NCBI GenBank assembly: GCA_038242095.1
Contig: JBBSSJ010000325.1
Span: 1 to 5,013 of the forward strand
Direction of reading: 5' to 3'
Source of the DNA: Persicitalea sp038242095
GTDB taxonomy: Bacteria; Bacteroidota; Bacteroidia; Cytophagales; Spirosomataceae
Length of the DNA: 5,013 bases
Shown: positions 1 through 5,013 of the stretch, piece by piece
How the letters are laid out: every line of letters begins with the position of its first letter
Position numbering within the stretch: the first letter of the stretch is position 1
Made by a program: the position numbers and the translations under genes
The notes under the pieces: generated by a model
What the model was told of the DNA's origin: nothing
Databases searched by the model: none
What the model saw: the letters and a program-made list of their open reading frames with translations, nothing else

Positions 1-51
1 CCCGCGCCGACGCCCAAGCCACCACTGCCTCCCAAGAAAAAATACCCATGA
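1..51 (+). CDS. Probable 3' end of an upstream gene (proline-rich tail)
   Basis: Read from base 1, the frame gives PAPTPKPPLPPKKKYP and stops with TGA at 49-51, eleven bases before a strong terminator hairpin. That is the expected layout for the end of a plus-strand gene. The visible tail is proline- and lysine-rich, which fits a disordered C-terminus, but no family can be named from 16 residues. A second frame (bases 3-95) is also open, with similar codon choice, but it would stop inside the terminator stem, so it is less likely. A minus-strand gene starting near base 49 cannot be excluded. Confidence 0.35.
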   Translation, partial: PAPTPKPPLPPKKKYP

Positions 52-62
52 AATTAATCTCA

Positions 63-110
63 ACAAAAAAAGCGCATTCACTGCAATTGCAGTGAATGCG
101 CTTTTTTTGT
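63..110 (+). terminator. Perfect 48 bp palindrome, intrinsic (possibly bidirectional) terminator
   Basis: Bases 63-86 are the exact reverse complement of 87-110. The GC-containing core is GCGCATTCACTGC (72-84) pairing with 89-101 around an AATT loop, a 13 bp stem. It is flanked by an A7 run (65-71) and a T7 run (102-108), so an RNA from either strand would be a hairpin followed by a U-run. This is the form of a rho-independent terminator working in both directions. It most simply ends transcription of the upstream gene just before the transporter gene. Confidence 0.9.
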
Positions 111-121
111 GCGCCCTTCTT

Positions 122-129
122 TACCTTTG
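122..129 (+). promoter_or_regulatory. Bacteroidota-type -7 box (TACCTTTG) for the transporter-yigZ pair
   Basis: TACCTTTG matches the Bacteroidota sigma-factor -7 consensus TAnnTTTG at all fixed positions. It lies after the terminator and five bases before the ATG at 134. A TTTG at 106-109 could be a -33 element, but the 12 base gap to the box is shorter than the roughly 20 bases usually seen, so only the -7 box is well supported. If used, transcription would start at or very near the ATG, giving a leaderless or almost leaderless mRNA. Confidence 0.5.
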
Positions 130-133
130 CGCG

Positions 134-1321
134 ATGCAACAATTCGCCGCGCCCAGTATCTTCACCGGGCAATTTTGGCTGCTCAGCCTGAGTTCGTTTC
201 TCTTCTTTGCCAGTTTCAATATGCTCATTCCCGAGCTGCCCGCCTACCTTACAAGTATGGGCGGGGCCGAGCACAAAGGACTTATTATCAGTTTATTTAC
301 GCTCACTGCCGGAATCTCGCGGCCGTTCAGTGGTCGTCTAACGGACCGCATCGGGCGCATTCCAGTGATGGCCTTTGGGTCGCTGGTGTGCTTCGTGTGC
401 GGCTTTCTTTATCCGGTTTTCATCACGGTCGTGCCGTTCCTGTTGCTGCGATTGGGCCACGGTTTCTCTACGGGTTTCAAGCCCACGGGTACGGCGGCCT
501 ACATCGCCGACATCGTGCCGCCGCACCGCCGGGGCGAGGCGCTTGGGGTGTACGGCATGAGCGTCAGCATGGGCGCGGCGCTGGGACCGGCGGCGGGAAG
601 CTACATCGCTCAGGTCTTTTCGCTCGATGCGCTTTTTTATTACTCGTCTTTCCTGGCGTTCTTGTCCATTGGGATTCTGGTCAACATGCGCGAAACCCTG
701 CCGAATCCGCAGCGTCTGTCGTGGGAGGCGTTCAAGATCACCCGCAAAGATGTTTTTGAGCCGCGCGTTTTTGCGCCCTCGCTGGTGGTTTTCCTTACGT
801 ATTTTAGTTTCGGAGCTGTCCTGACGCTCATCCCCGATTTCAGCGACGCGCTGGGAATGCACAACCATGGCCTGTTTTTCCTGGTCTACACGCTCACCTC
901 GCTGTTGATTCGGCTGGTGGCGGGCCGCGTGTCCGACCGCTACGGCCGGGTGGAGGTCGTGGTGGTGGGTTGCGCCAATCTCATCATCGCCATGCTTTGC
1001 ACGGGCTTCGCCACCTCAGGGGCGCTGTTTTTTACGGGCGCGGTATTCATGGGCTTCGCGACCGGGATTTTGTCGCCGATTCTGTCGGCCTGGACGGTGG
1101 ACCTGAGCGAGGAAAACGGCCGGGGGCGGGCGATGGCGACGATGTATATTTCGATGGAAGCGGGCATTGGCCTCGGGGCGTTGCTGTCGGCGGCGATCTA
1201 CGCCAATCAGACCGCGCGCTTCCCGTTAGCTTTCTCGGTGATGGCGGCTTTTGGTGCGGCGGCGTTGATTTATGCTGTGTTTATTTTACGTAAAAACAAA
1301 AAGAACGCCCATGCTATTTGA
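134..1321 (+). CDS. Major facilitator superfamily transporter, drug:H+ antiporter-like
   Basis: A 395-residue inner-membrane protein, the usual length for a 12-helix MFS carrier. It probably exports a drug or small metabolite in exchange for protons; the substrate cannot be read from sequence. Motif A occurs in both halves: GRLTDRIGRIP (67-77) after TM2 and GRVSDRYGRVE (264-274) in the equivalent loop. A motif C-like GMSVSMGAALGPAAGS (141-156) in TM5 is typical of antiporters. A polar link (~187-210) joins the halves, and the protein ends in a short lysine-rich cytoplasmic tail. The frame is open further upstream to a GTG at 92, but that codon lies inside the terminator stem. The ATG at 134 is therefore preferred, and it places TM1 about 13 residues in. 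There is no Shine-Dalgarno sequence. The 3' end overlaps yigZ by 11 bp, so the two are probably co-transcribed and translationally coupled. Confidence 0.9.
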   Translation: MQQFAAPSIFTGQFWLLSLSSFLFFASFNMLIPELPAYLTSMGGAEHKGLIISLFTLTAGISRPFSGRLTDRIGRIPVMAFGSLVCFVCGFLYPVFITVVPFLLLRLGHGFSTGFKPTGTAAYIADIVPPHRRGEALGVYGMSVSMGAALGPAAGSYIAQVFSLDALFYYSSFLAFLSIGILVNMRETLPNPQRLSWEAFKITRKDVFEPRVFAPSLVVFLTYFSFGAVLTLIPDFSDALGMHNHGLFFLVYTLTSLLIRLVAGRVSDRYGRVEVVVVGCANLIIAMLCTGFATSGALFFTGAVFMGFATGILSPILSAWTVDLSEENGRGRAMATMYISMEAGIGLGALLSAAIYANQTARFPLAFSVMAAFGAAALIYAVFILRKNKKNAHAI

Positions 1322-1919
1322 CGCTTCTTACCGCACCATCGCCACGCCCGCCGAAGGGCTATTCAAGGACCGAAGTAGCAAATTCCACGCCTTCGCCTAT
1401 ACCATCGGCACCGAAGCCGACGTAAAGCCGCTGCTCGACGCCCTCCGCGCGCAGCATCCCAAAGCCGGGCACCACTGCTACGCCTACCGATTGGGCCTCG
1501 ACCGCAACCAATTTCGCGCCAACGACGATGGCGAACCCTCTGGTACCGCCGGACGCCCCATCCTGAACACGCTCTACTCCCGCGACCTGACCGACCTGCT
1601 GGTGGTGGTGGTTCGTTACTTCGGCGGCACAATGCTGGGCGTTCCGGGCCTGATCAATGCCTACAAATCTGCCACCGAAGCCGCCCTCAATCAGGCCATC
1701 GTCGTGACGCGCTACGTGTGCGACGCCTACGAAATCACCTTTCCCTACGATGCTACCAGCGAAGTCAACCGCCTGCTAAAACTCTACGATTTGGAAGCTA
1801 CCGAACAAAAATTTGGGCAGGATTGCAGTTTGGAAATCCGCGTCAGGAAAACGCTGCTCAATGCCGTCGTTCCGGCCTTCGAGGGGGTGGCAGGGGTTGG
1901 AGTGCGGTGGATTAAATGA
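1311..1919 (+). CDS. yigZ: YigZ/IMPACT family protein (UPF0029 plus DUF1949)
   Basis: A 202-residue protein, matching the ~200-residue length of bacterial YigZ. The N-terminal Impact/UPF0029 domain (about 15-120) carries the family signatures: HHCYAYRLG (54-62), DGEPSGTAGRPIL (73-85) and VVVRYFGGTMLGVPGL (99-114). The C-terminal part (about 136-200) fits the ferredoxin-like DUF1949 domain. The eukaryotic relative IMPACT regulates the Gcn2 kinase through Gcn1. The bacterial role is not firmly established, and a link to ribosomes or RNA binding has been proposed from structure. The ATG at 1311 gives the usual YigZ N-terminus; the upstream in-frame ATG at 1272 would add 13 unrelated residues. 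The start lies within the last codons of the transporter gene, implying coupling. That pairing is not functionally explained. Confidence 0.93.
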   Translation: MLFDASYRTIATPAEGLFKDRSSKFHAFAYTIGTEADVKPLLDALRAQHPKAGHHCYAYRLGLDRNQFRANDDGEPSGTAGRPILNTLYSRDLTDLLVVVVRYFGGTMLGVPGLINAYKSATEAALNQAIVVTRYVCDAYEITFPYDATSEVNRLLKLYDLEATEQKFGQDCSLEIRVRKTLLNAVVPAFEGVAGVGVRWIK

Positions 1920-1937
1920 AAAGGGGGTAAATTTTGC

Positions 1938-1945
1938 TACCTTCG
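1938..1945 (+). promoter_or_regulatory. Candidate -7 box (TACCTTCG) for the methyltransferase gene
   Basis: TACCTTCG fits the Bacteroidota -7 consensus TAnnTTTG with one mismatch. It sits in the 58 bp gap after yigZ and would put the transcription start near 1950. The leader would then be about 28 bases of A/T-rich sequence before the ATG at 1978, typical of Bacteroidota genes that lack a Shine-Dalgarno. No convincing -33 element is seen at the right distance, so read-through from yigZ remains possible. Confidence 0.35.
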
Positions 1946-1977
1946 CGGCCGCTTTTTTACCAAAAAATAACGATACG

Positions 1978-2721
1978 ATGGCGTGGTACCATACATTTTT
2001 CGAGGGGTTGCCCCAAGTGGCCTGGAAGCAGGATCAGGAGGTAGAATATACCGATTGGGAGGTCGATTTTCTGGTCGATGTGCTTGAATTGAAGCCCGGA
2101 AACCAGATTTTGGATGTCATGGCGGGCTACGGTCGCCACGCGCTGCCGCTGGCCGAGCGGGGCTTTGCGCTAACGGCGGTGGATATTTCGGTGGAGTATT
2201 GCGATGAAGTGGAGACTAGCGCGCGCGCCGCGAACTCAGAAATACAAATACTGAAAGGGGATTTTCTGGCAATGGAATTACCCAAAAAAACTTATGACGC
2301 GGCTTACTGCTTTGGCAATAGTTTCAGCTTTTTCGACCGTACAGCGATGAAGCAATTCCTACAAAAAATCGCCGATCAACTCCAGCCCGGCGGACGCTTC
2401 GCAGCGCATACGCAGCTTCTGGCCGAAAGCGTGATGCCGCATTTTCAGGAATACAGTTGGATGCCCGTGGGTGACGACATCAAGTATATGGCGCGTAATC
2501 GGTACGACGCCCACGAAGGCGTCATCCACGCAGAACTCACTTATGTTCGAGGGCAGGAGCAAGTCACTCACGAAATCGAGCAACATGTTTATACGCTGGC
2601 CGAGCTGTCGGCGATGCTGGAGAGCGCGGGCTTTACGGTGCTGGAGACCTTTGGCAGTCTGGATGGTGAGCCTTTCGCGCTGGGGGATGAGCAGGCGTAT
2701 TTGCTGGCAGTTAAACGCTGA
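1978..2721 (+). CDS. Class I SAM-dependent methyltransferase
   Basis: A 247-residue cytoplasmic protein with the Rossmann-type methyltransferase fold. Motif I is ILDVMAGYGRHALPLA (44-59), where the glycine-rich loop binds S-adenosylmethionine. Next come the acidic end of strand 2, AVDIS (67-71), then GDF (94-96), the motif IV region YDAAYCFGNSFSFF (106-119), and LQPGGRF (135-141) before strand 5. After about residue 145 the sequence leaves the core. It forms a presumed substrate-side insertion, then ends YTLAELSAMLESAGFTVLETFGSLDGEPF (partly a helix-strand unit common at the C-terminus of small-molecule methyltransferases). The substrate is unknown. The ATG at 1978 is chosen over an open upstream extension to 1813 because the extension overlaps yigZ in another frame and has no family features. 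The ATG is preceded by an A/T-rich leader. Confidence 0.88.
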   Translation: MAWYHTFFEGLPQVAWKQDQEVEYTDWEVDFLVDVLELKPGNQILDVMAGYGRHALPLAERGFALTAVDISVEYCDEVETSARAANSEIQILKGDFLAMELPKKTYDAAYCFGNSFSFFDRTAMKQFLQKIADQLQPGGRFAAHTQLLAESVMPHFQEYSWMPVGDDIKYMARNRYDAHEGVIHAELTYVRGQEQVTHEIEQHVYTLAELSAMLESAGFTVLETFGSLDGEPFALGDEQAYLLAVKR

Positions 2722-2746
2722 CAGCATTTTAAACGCTGTCAGCGTT
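2714..2746. terminator. Hairpin between convergent genes, overlapping the methyltransferase stop codon
   Basis: Bases 2714-2725 (AACGCTGACAGC) pair perfectly with 2735-2746 around a 9-base A/T-rich loop, a 12 bp stem. It includes the methyltransferase TGA (2719-2721) and lies ten bases from the stop of the convergent minus-strand gene. The position suits a shared bidirectional terminator. Neither side has a strong T-run (TTGTT on the plus strand), so termination may be weak or factor-assisted. The ten bases TTAAACGCTG also occur twice in direct orientation (2711-2720 and 2729-2738). Confidence 0.6.
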
Positions 2747-2755
2747 GTTCCGTGG

Positions 2756-3271
2756 TCAGTGCGGTAACTTGTTTCGCAGTGCTCCGTACGTCCAGGTACC
2801 CAAAATCGCGCTCAAAAGCGTGATGATGACGACCAAAAAGCCGCTGCCGATTTGGGCGTAAAGCGGACCAGGGCAAGCGCCCGTTAGCGCCCAGCCCAGG
2901 CCAAAAAGCATGCCGCCGTAGATTTGGCCCTGATTGAAAGACTTGGGCGCGATCCTGACTTCCTCACCCGAGAGGGTTTTGATGTTTAATTTTTTAATTA
3001 AAAGAACCGACAGCATTCCCACGACTACGGCCGAGCCAATGACGCCGTACATGTGGAACGAATCCAGCCGAAACATTTCCTGAATTCTGAACCAGGAAAT
3101 GATCTCCGCCTTCACGAAGACAATCCCGAACAATACACCTACGATCAGGTACTTGCCCAAGCTAGCCAGGCGCTCAGGGTTCCGCTGTTCATTCTGTATA
3201 TCAGGCTCTTGGTCTAGTGCTGGATTGAGAACCAACAAGTTATCCGCAGTATTTTCTTGATTGACTTTCAT
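2756..3271 (-). CDS. DUF6691 family membrane protein (YeeE/YedE-type half-transporter)
   Basis: A 171-residue inner-membrane protein. Four hydrophobic segments lie at about 40-60, 73-93, 116-133 and 141-163. The third ends in GWALTGACPGP (126-136), the DUF6691 counterpart of the cysteine motif in YeeE/YedE transporters; Cys133 is probably the residue that handles the sulfur compound. E. coli YeeE (TsuA), a full-length relative, takes up thiosulfate. Here the fold appears split over two genes, and this one is probably the second half. The first ~35 residues are polar and acid/asparagine-rich, an extension I do not expect in the minimal family form; no later in-frame ATG precedes TM1. The start ATG (3269-3271) follows a weak AGAAGA purine run. 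It lies 16 bp after the stop of the YeeE-like gene, so the two are surely one operon. Confidence 0.88.
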   Translation of the reverse strand: MKVNQENTADNLLVLNPALDQEPDIQNEQRNPERLASLGKYLIVGVLFGIVFVKAEIISWFRIQEMFRLDSFHMYGVIGSAVVVGMLSVLLIKKLNIKTLSGEEVRIAPKSFNQGQIYGGMLFGLGWALTGACPGPLYAQIGSGFLVVIITLLSAILGTWTYGALRNKLPH

Positions 3272-3287
3272 AGAATATCTTCTGTTT

Positions 3288-3860
3288 TTAACTCACCAAC
3301 CCCATTACCCACGGCAATAATACCAAAGTCCCCACAAAGCCGCCGATCATAAAACAGATCGTTGCTACCAATGAGGGCCATTGCAAATTGGCCAGTCCCA
3401 TGATGGCGTGGCCCGAGGTGCAACCGCCCGCGTAGCGGGTGCCGAAGCCGACGAGAAAGCCACCAAAGACAAAGAAAACCAAACCTTTGAGGTTGAAAAT
3501 ATTATCTACCGGGAATAAGTCGGCGGGCATCAATCCCGAGAAATCGGTGATGCCCAGTGCGGCCAGCGAACGTTGCGTAGCCGGAGCAATAACAATGGCG
3601 TCAGGATCGGCTAGAAATTGCGTGGCGAGGAAGCCGCCAATCAGAATGCCCAGCACGAAGGCCAGATTCCAGGATTCTTTTTTCCAATCATACTTGAAAA
3701 AAGAAATATTAGCGGGCACGACAGCGGCGCACATATGACGCAACGAGGAAGAGATGCCGAAAGATTTATTGCCCAAAAGCAGCAACGCGGGTACGGTCAG
3801 ACCAATGAGCGGCCCGGCTATGTACCACGGCCAGGGACCAGTTAAGTTGAAAGTTGACAA
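3288..3860 (-). CDS. YeeE/YedE family membrane protein (sulfur transport half-transporter)
   Basis: A 190-residue inner-membrane protein with hydrophobic segments at about 11-30, 65-83, 125-141 and 163-185. The signature YAGGCTSGHAIMG (143-155) is the conserved cysteine motif of the Sulf_transp (YeeE/YedE) family. Cys147 likely interacts with thiosulfate or another sulfur compound, as shown for the E. coli relative YeeE/TsuA. Another cysteine, Cys44, follows TM1 in SLRHMCAA. At about half the length of full YeeE, it probably pairs with the DUF6691 protein encoded 16 bp downstream. The only standard start before TM1 is TTG at 3860; no in-frame ATG or GTG lies between the upstream stop (3885-3887) and Met43, which would remove TM1. 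The TTG gives an N-terminus of sensible length but lies within a 7 bp repeat, so the exact start is less certain than the gene. Confidence 0.88.
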   Translation of the reverse strand: MSTFNLTGPWPWYIAGPLIGLTVPALLLLGNKSFGISSSLRHMCAAVVPANISFFKYDWKKESWNLAFVLGILIGGFLATQFLADPDAIVIAPATQRSLAALGITDFSGLMPADLFPVDNIFNLKGLVFFVFGGFLVGFGTRYAGGCTSGHAIMGLANLQWPSLVATICFMIGGFVGTLVLLPWVMGLVS

Positions 3861-3875
3861 TGGAAAGTTGAAAGT
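3844..3875. repeat. 7 bp tandem repeat array (AAGTTGA) at the yeeE-like start
   Basis: The plus strand reads AAGTTGA (3844-3850), AAGTTGA (3851-3857), a divergent unit CAATGGA (3858-3864), AAGTTGA (3865-3871) and a partial AAGT (3872-3875). On the coding minus strand the unit is TCAACTT. The divergent unit supplies the TTG start codon of the YeeE-like gene, and the array encodes its first residues. Short repeats of this kind recur in intergenic DNA of some Cytophagales genomes, from memory. Confidence 0.8.
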
Positions 3876-3911
3876 TTTGAATAATTAAAACACTTGTAGT
3901 CAGTTGCCTGT

Positions 3912-3927
3912 AACCTAACAACCTAAT
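3912..3927. repeat. Two-copy 8 bp tandem repeat (AACCTAAC/AACCTAAT)
   Basis: AACCTAAC (3912-3919) is followed directly by AACCTAAT (3920-3927), with one mismatch in the last base. The second copy runs into the stop codon of the MBL-rhodanese gene (minus strand, 3927-3929). With the AAGTTGA array, it means much of the gap between the two genes is short-repeat sequence. The middle (about 3876-3911) shows no convincing promoter or hairpin. Confidence 0.6.
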
Positions 3928-5013
3928 CAAGCGGCTGATTCTTCACCGCTGACGGGCACGCCCGCTTTGGTCATCGCCGCGTAGCCACCTTCGATGTTAA
4001 TGACGTTGTCGAAACCGCGCGATTTCAGGATGGAGGAGGCGATCATGGAACGATAGCCGCCCGCGCAGTGCAGGTACATCGGTCCGTCTCTGGGATACTC
4101 GGCCATGCGCTCGCTGATATTATCGAGCGGCAGATTTTTGGAATCTTGCACATGGCCGCTTTCGTACTCGCCGGGCTTGCGGACGTCGATTACGGTCAAG
4201 TCCTGATTTTTGAATTTCTTTGCGAAATCTTTCGGCGTGATCGACTGCACGGCATCCGTTTCTTTACCCGCTTGTTGCCAGGCAGAAAAGCCACCGTCCA
4301 GGTAGCCGATCGTGTAATCATAACCCACCCGCGCCAGGCGCGTAACCACTTCTTTCTCTCGGCCCGGCTCGGTCACGAGCAGCAGGTTCTGCTTCAAATC
4401 GGGAATCAAGGCCCCCACCCAGGGCGCAAAACTACCGTCGATGCCGATATTGATGACGTTGGGAATAAAGCCTTGGGCAAACTCAGCCGCCGCCCGGGTA
4501 TCGAGAATCAAAGCCCCCGATTCGTTGGCCGCCACTTCAAAGGCCGCCGGACTTAGGGCCTGTACGCCGCGCTCGAGTACGTCGTCGATGCGGTCGTAGC
4601 CTTCTTTGTTCATTTGGACATTCTGGGGAAAATACTGGGGCGGCTCTTCCAGTCCGTCGGTAACTTCCTTGATGAATTCTTGCTTGCTCATGTCGGCCCG
4701 GAGCGCGTAATTAAACAGCTTCTGGTTGCCCAACGTGTCGGAAGTTTCCTTACTCATGTTCTTGCCACAAGCCGAACCCGCGCCGTGGGCTGGGTACACA
4801 ATGAGGTCGTCGGGCAGTGGCATGACCTTGTCGCGCAGACTATCGTATAGATGTCCCGCCAGATCTTCGGTTGTCAAGTCGCTTTTTTGGGCCAGATCGG
4901 GACGACCCACATCGCCGATGAAGAGCGTATCCCCGCTGAAAAGCGCCGTTTCTTTGCCATTTTCATCCAGCAAAAGATAGCAGGTAGATTCCATCGTGTG
5001 GCCGGGCGTATGC
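3927..5013 (-). CDS. MBL-fold hydrolase with two rhodanese domains, persulfide dioxygenase-like (5' end outside window)
   Basis: The visible 361 residues begin HTPGHT, the metal-binding histidine motif of glyoxalase II/ETHE1-type MBL proteins. The frame therefore runs through the window edge, and the ATG at 4994 is internal. About 110 N-terminal residues, including the HxHxDH motif, should lie outside, since the family is about 470 residues by recollection. Counting from the edge, GDTLFIGDVGRPDL (27-40) holds the metal-bridging Asp28, and YPAHGAGSACGKNM (73-86) holds metal ligand His76. Rhodanese domain 1 (~155-250) has no cysteine in its active-site loop (LLLVTEPGREKE). Rhodanese domain 2 (~256-355) keeps LHCAGGYRS with Cys316, so it should be catalytic. 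The likely role is cytosolic oxidation of a thiol persulfide to sulfite, or sulfur transfer, coupled to the two membrane proteins encoded downstream after a 66 bp gap. The exact thiol substrate is unknown. Confidence 0.92.
   Translation of the reverse strand, partial: HTPGHTMESTCYLLLDENGKETALFSGDTLFIGDVGRPDLAQKSDLTTEDLAGHLYDSLRDKVMPLPDDLIVYPAHGAGSACGKNMSKETSDTLGNQKLFNYALRADMSKQEFIKEVTDGLEEPPQYFPQNVQMNKEGYDRIDDVLERGVQALSPAAFEVAANESGALILDTRAAAEFAQGFIPNVINIGIDGSFAPWVGALIPDLKQNLLLVTEPGREKEVVTRLARVGYDYTIGYLDGGFSAWQQAGKETDAVQSITPKDFAKKFKNQDLTVIDVRKPGEYESGHVQDSKNLPLDNISERMAEYPRDGPMYLHCAGGYRSMIASSILKSRGFDNVINIEGGYAAMTKAGVPVSGEESAA

Noticed and set aside
92..133. GTG at 92 as the transporter start, adding 14 hydrophobic residues.
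   Set aside because: The GTG and following codons are part of the terminator palindrome and its T-run, and the promoter-like box lies downstream of it. The ATG at 134 gives a normal MFS N-terminus.
338..868. Long minus-strand open frame (176 codons) opposite the transporter gene.
   Set aside because: It is rich in Arg/His/Gln with no domain or motif, as expected from the antisense of GC-rich coding DNA.
1272..1310. Upstream ATG for yigZ at 1272.
   Set aside because: It would overlap the transporter by 50 bp and add residues not typical of YigZ; the ATG at 1311 matches the family start.
1813..1977. Methyltransferase start at 1813, inside yigZ.
   Set aside because: The extra 55 residues are an out-of-frame reading of the yigZ DUF1949 coding region, without methyltransferase features.
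2992..3003. A/T palindrome TTTTAATTAAAA inside the DUF6691 gene.
   Set aside because: It encodes ordinary Leu-Ile-Lys-Lys-Leu-type codons, is short and lies mid-gene; chance is sufficient.
3844..3927. Short repeats as a possible CRISPR array.
   Set aside because: Units are 7-8 bp and directly tandem without spacers, and there are no cas genes.
4068..4556. Plus-strand open frame (162 codons) opposite the rhodanese domains.
   Set aside because: It is antisense to a clearly conserved enzyme, with no recognisable protein features or start signals.
4992..4994. ATG at 4994 as the start of the MBL-rhodanese protein.
   Set aside because: The frame upstream to the window edge encodes HTPGHT, a core metal-binding motif, so the gene continues outside.

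Overview
The window looks like chromosomal DNA of a Bacteroidota bacterium, most likely of the Cytophagales type. The reasons are start regions without Shine-Dalgarno sequences, promoter-like boxes matching the Bacteroidota -7 consensus TAnnTTTG, short 7-8 bp tandem repeats in an intergenic gap, and a sulfur gene set (MBL-rhodanese fusion, YeeE/YedE half-protein, DUF6691 half-protein) in an order I recall from that group. The taxonomic call is inference from sequence style, not a database match.

Layout, left to right. The first ~50 bases are probably the proline-rich tail of an upstream plus-strand gene. It is followed by a perfect 48 bp palindrome (63-110), an unusually regular intrinsic terminator. 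A TAnnTTTG box then sits directly before a plus-strand gene pair: a 12-TM major facilitator drug/proton-antiporter-type transporter (134-1321), overlapped by 11 bp by yigZ (1311-1919), an IMPACT/UPF0029-family protein. After a 58 bp gap with another promoter-like box comes a class I SAM-dependent methyltransferase of unknown substrate (1978-2721). Its stop codon lies inside a hairpin that separates it from the convergent minus-strand genes.

The right half is a minus-strand sulfur cluster read from the right edge inward. It holds a metallo-beta-lactamase hydrolase with two rhodanese domains (3927 to beyond 5013, N-terminus cut off), then a YeeE/YedE half-transporter (3288-3860), then a DUF6691 half-transporter (2756-3271). 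The two membrane proteins each carry one conserved cysteine signature (GGCTSGH and GACPGP) and probably pair to form one sulfur-compound channel. The MBL-rhodanese protein probably oxidises or transfers the persulfide sulfur in the cytoplasm. The 66 bp between the fusion gene and yeeE is made largely of short tandem repeats, and the only usable yeeE start is a TTG inside one of them.

I see no CRISPR array, tRNA, rRNA, insertion sequence or phage gene. No wholly new system is evident. The most notable points are the perfect palindrome with a promoter box 11 bases after it, the repeat-embedded TTG start, and the split transporter linked to a fusion enzyme with one catalytic and one cysteine-less rhodanese domain.
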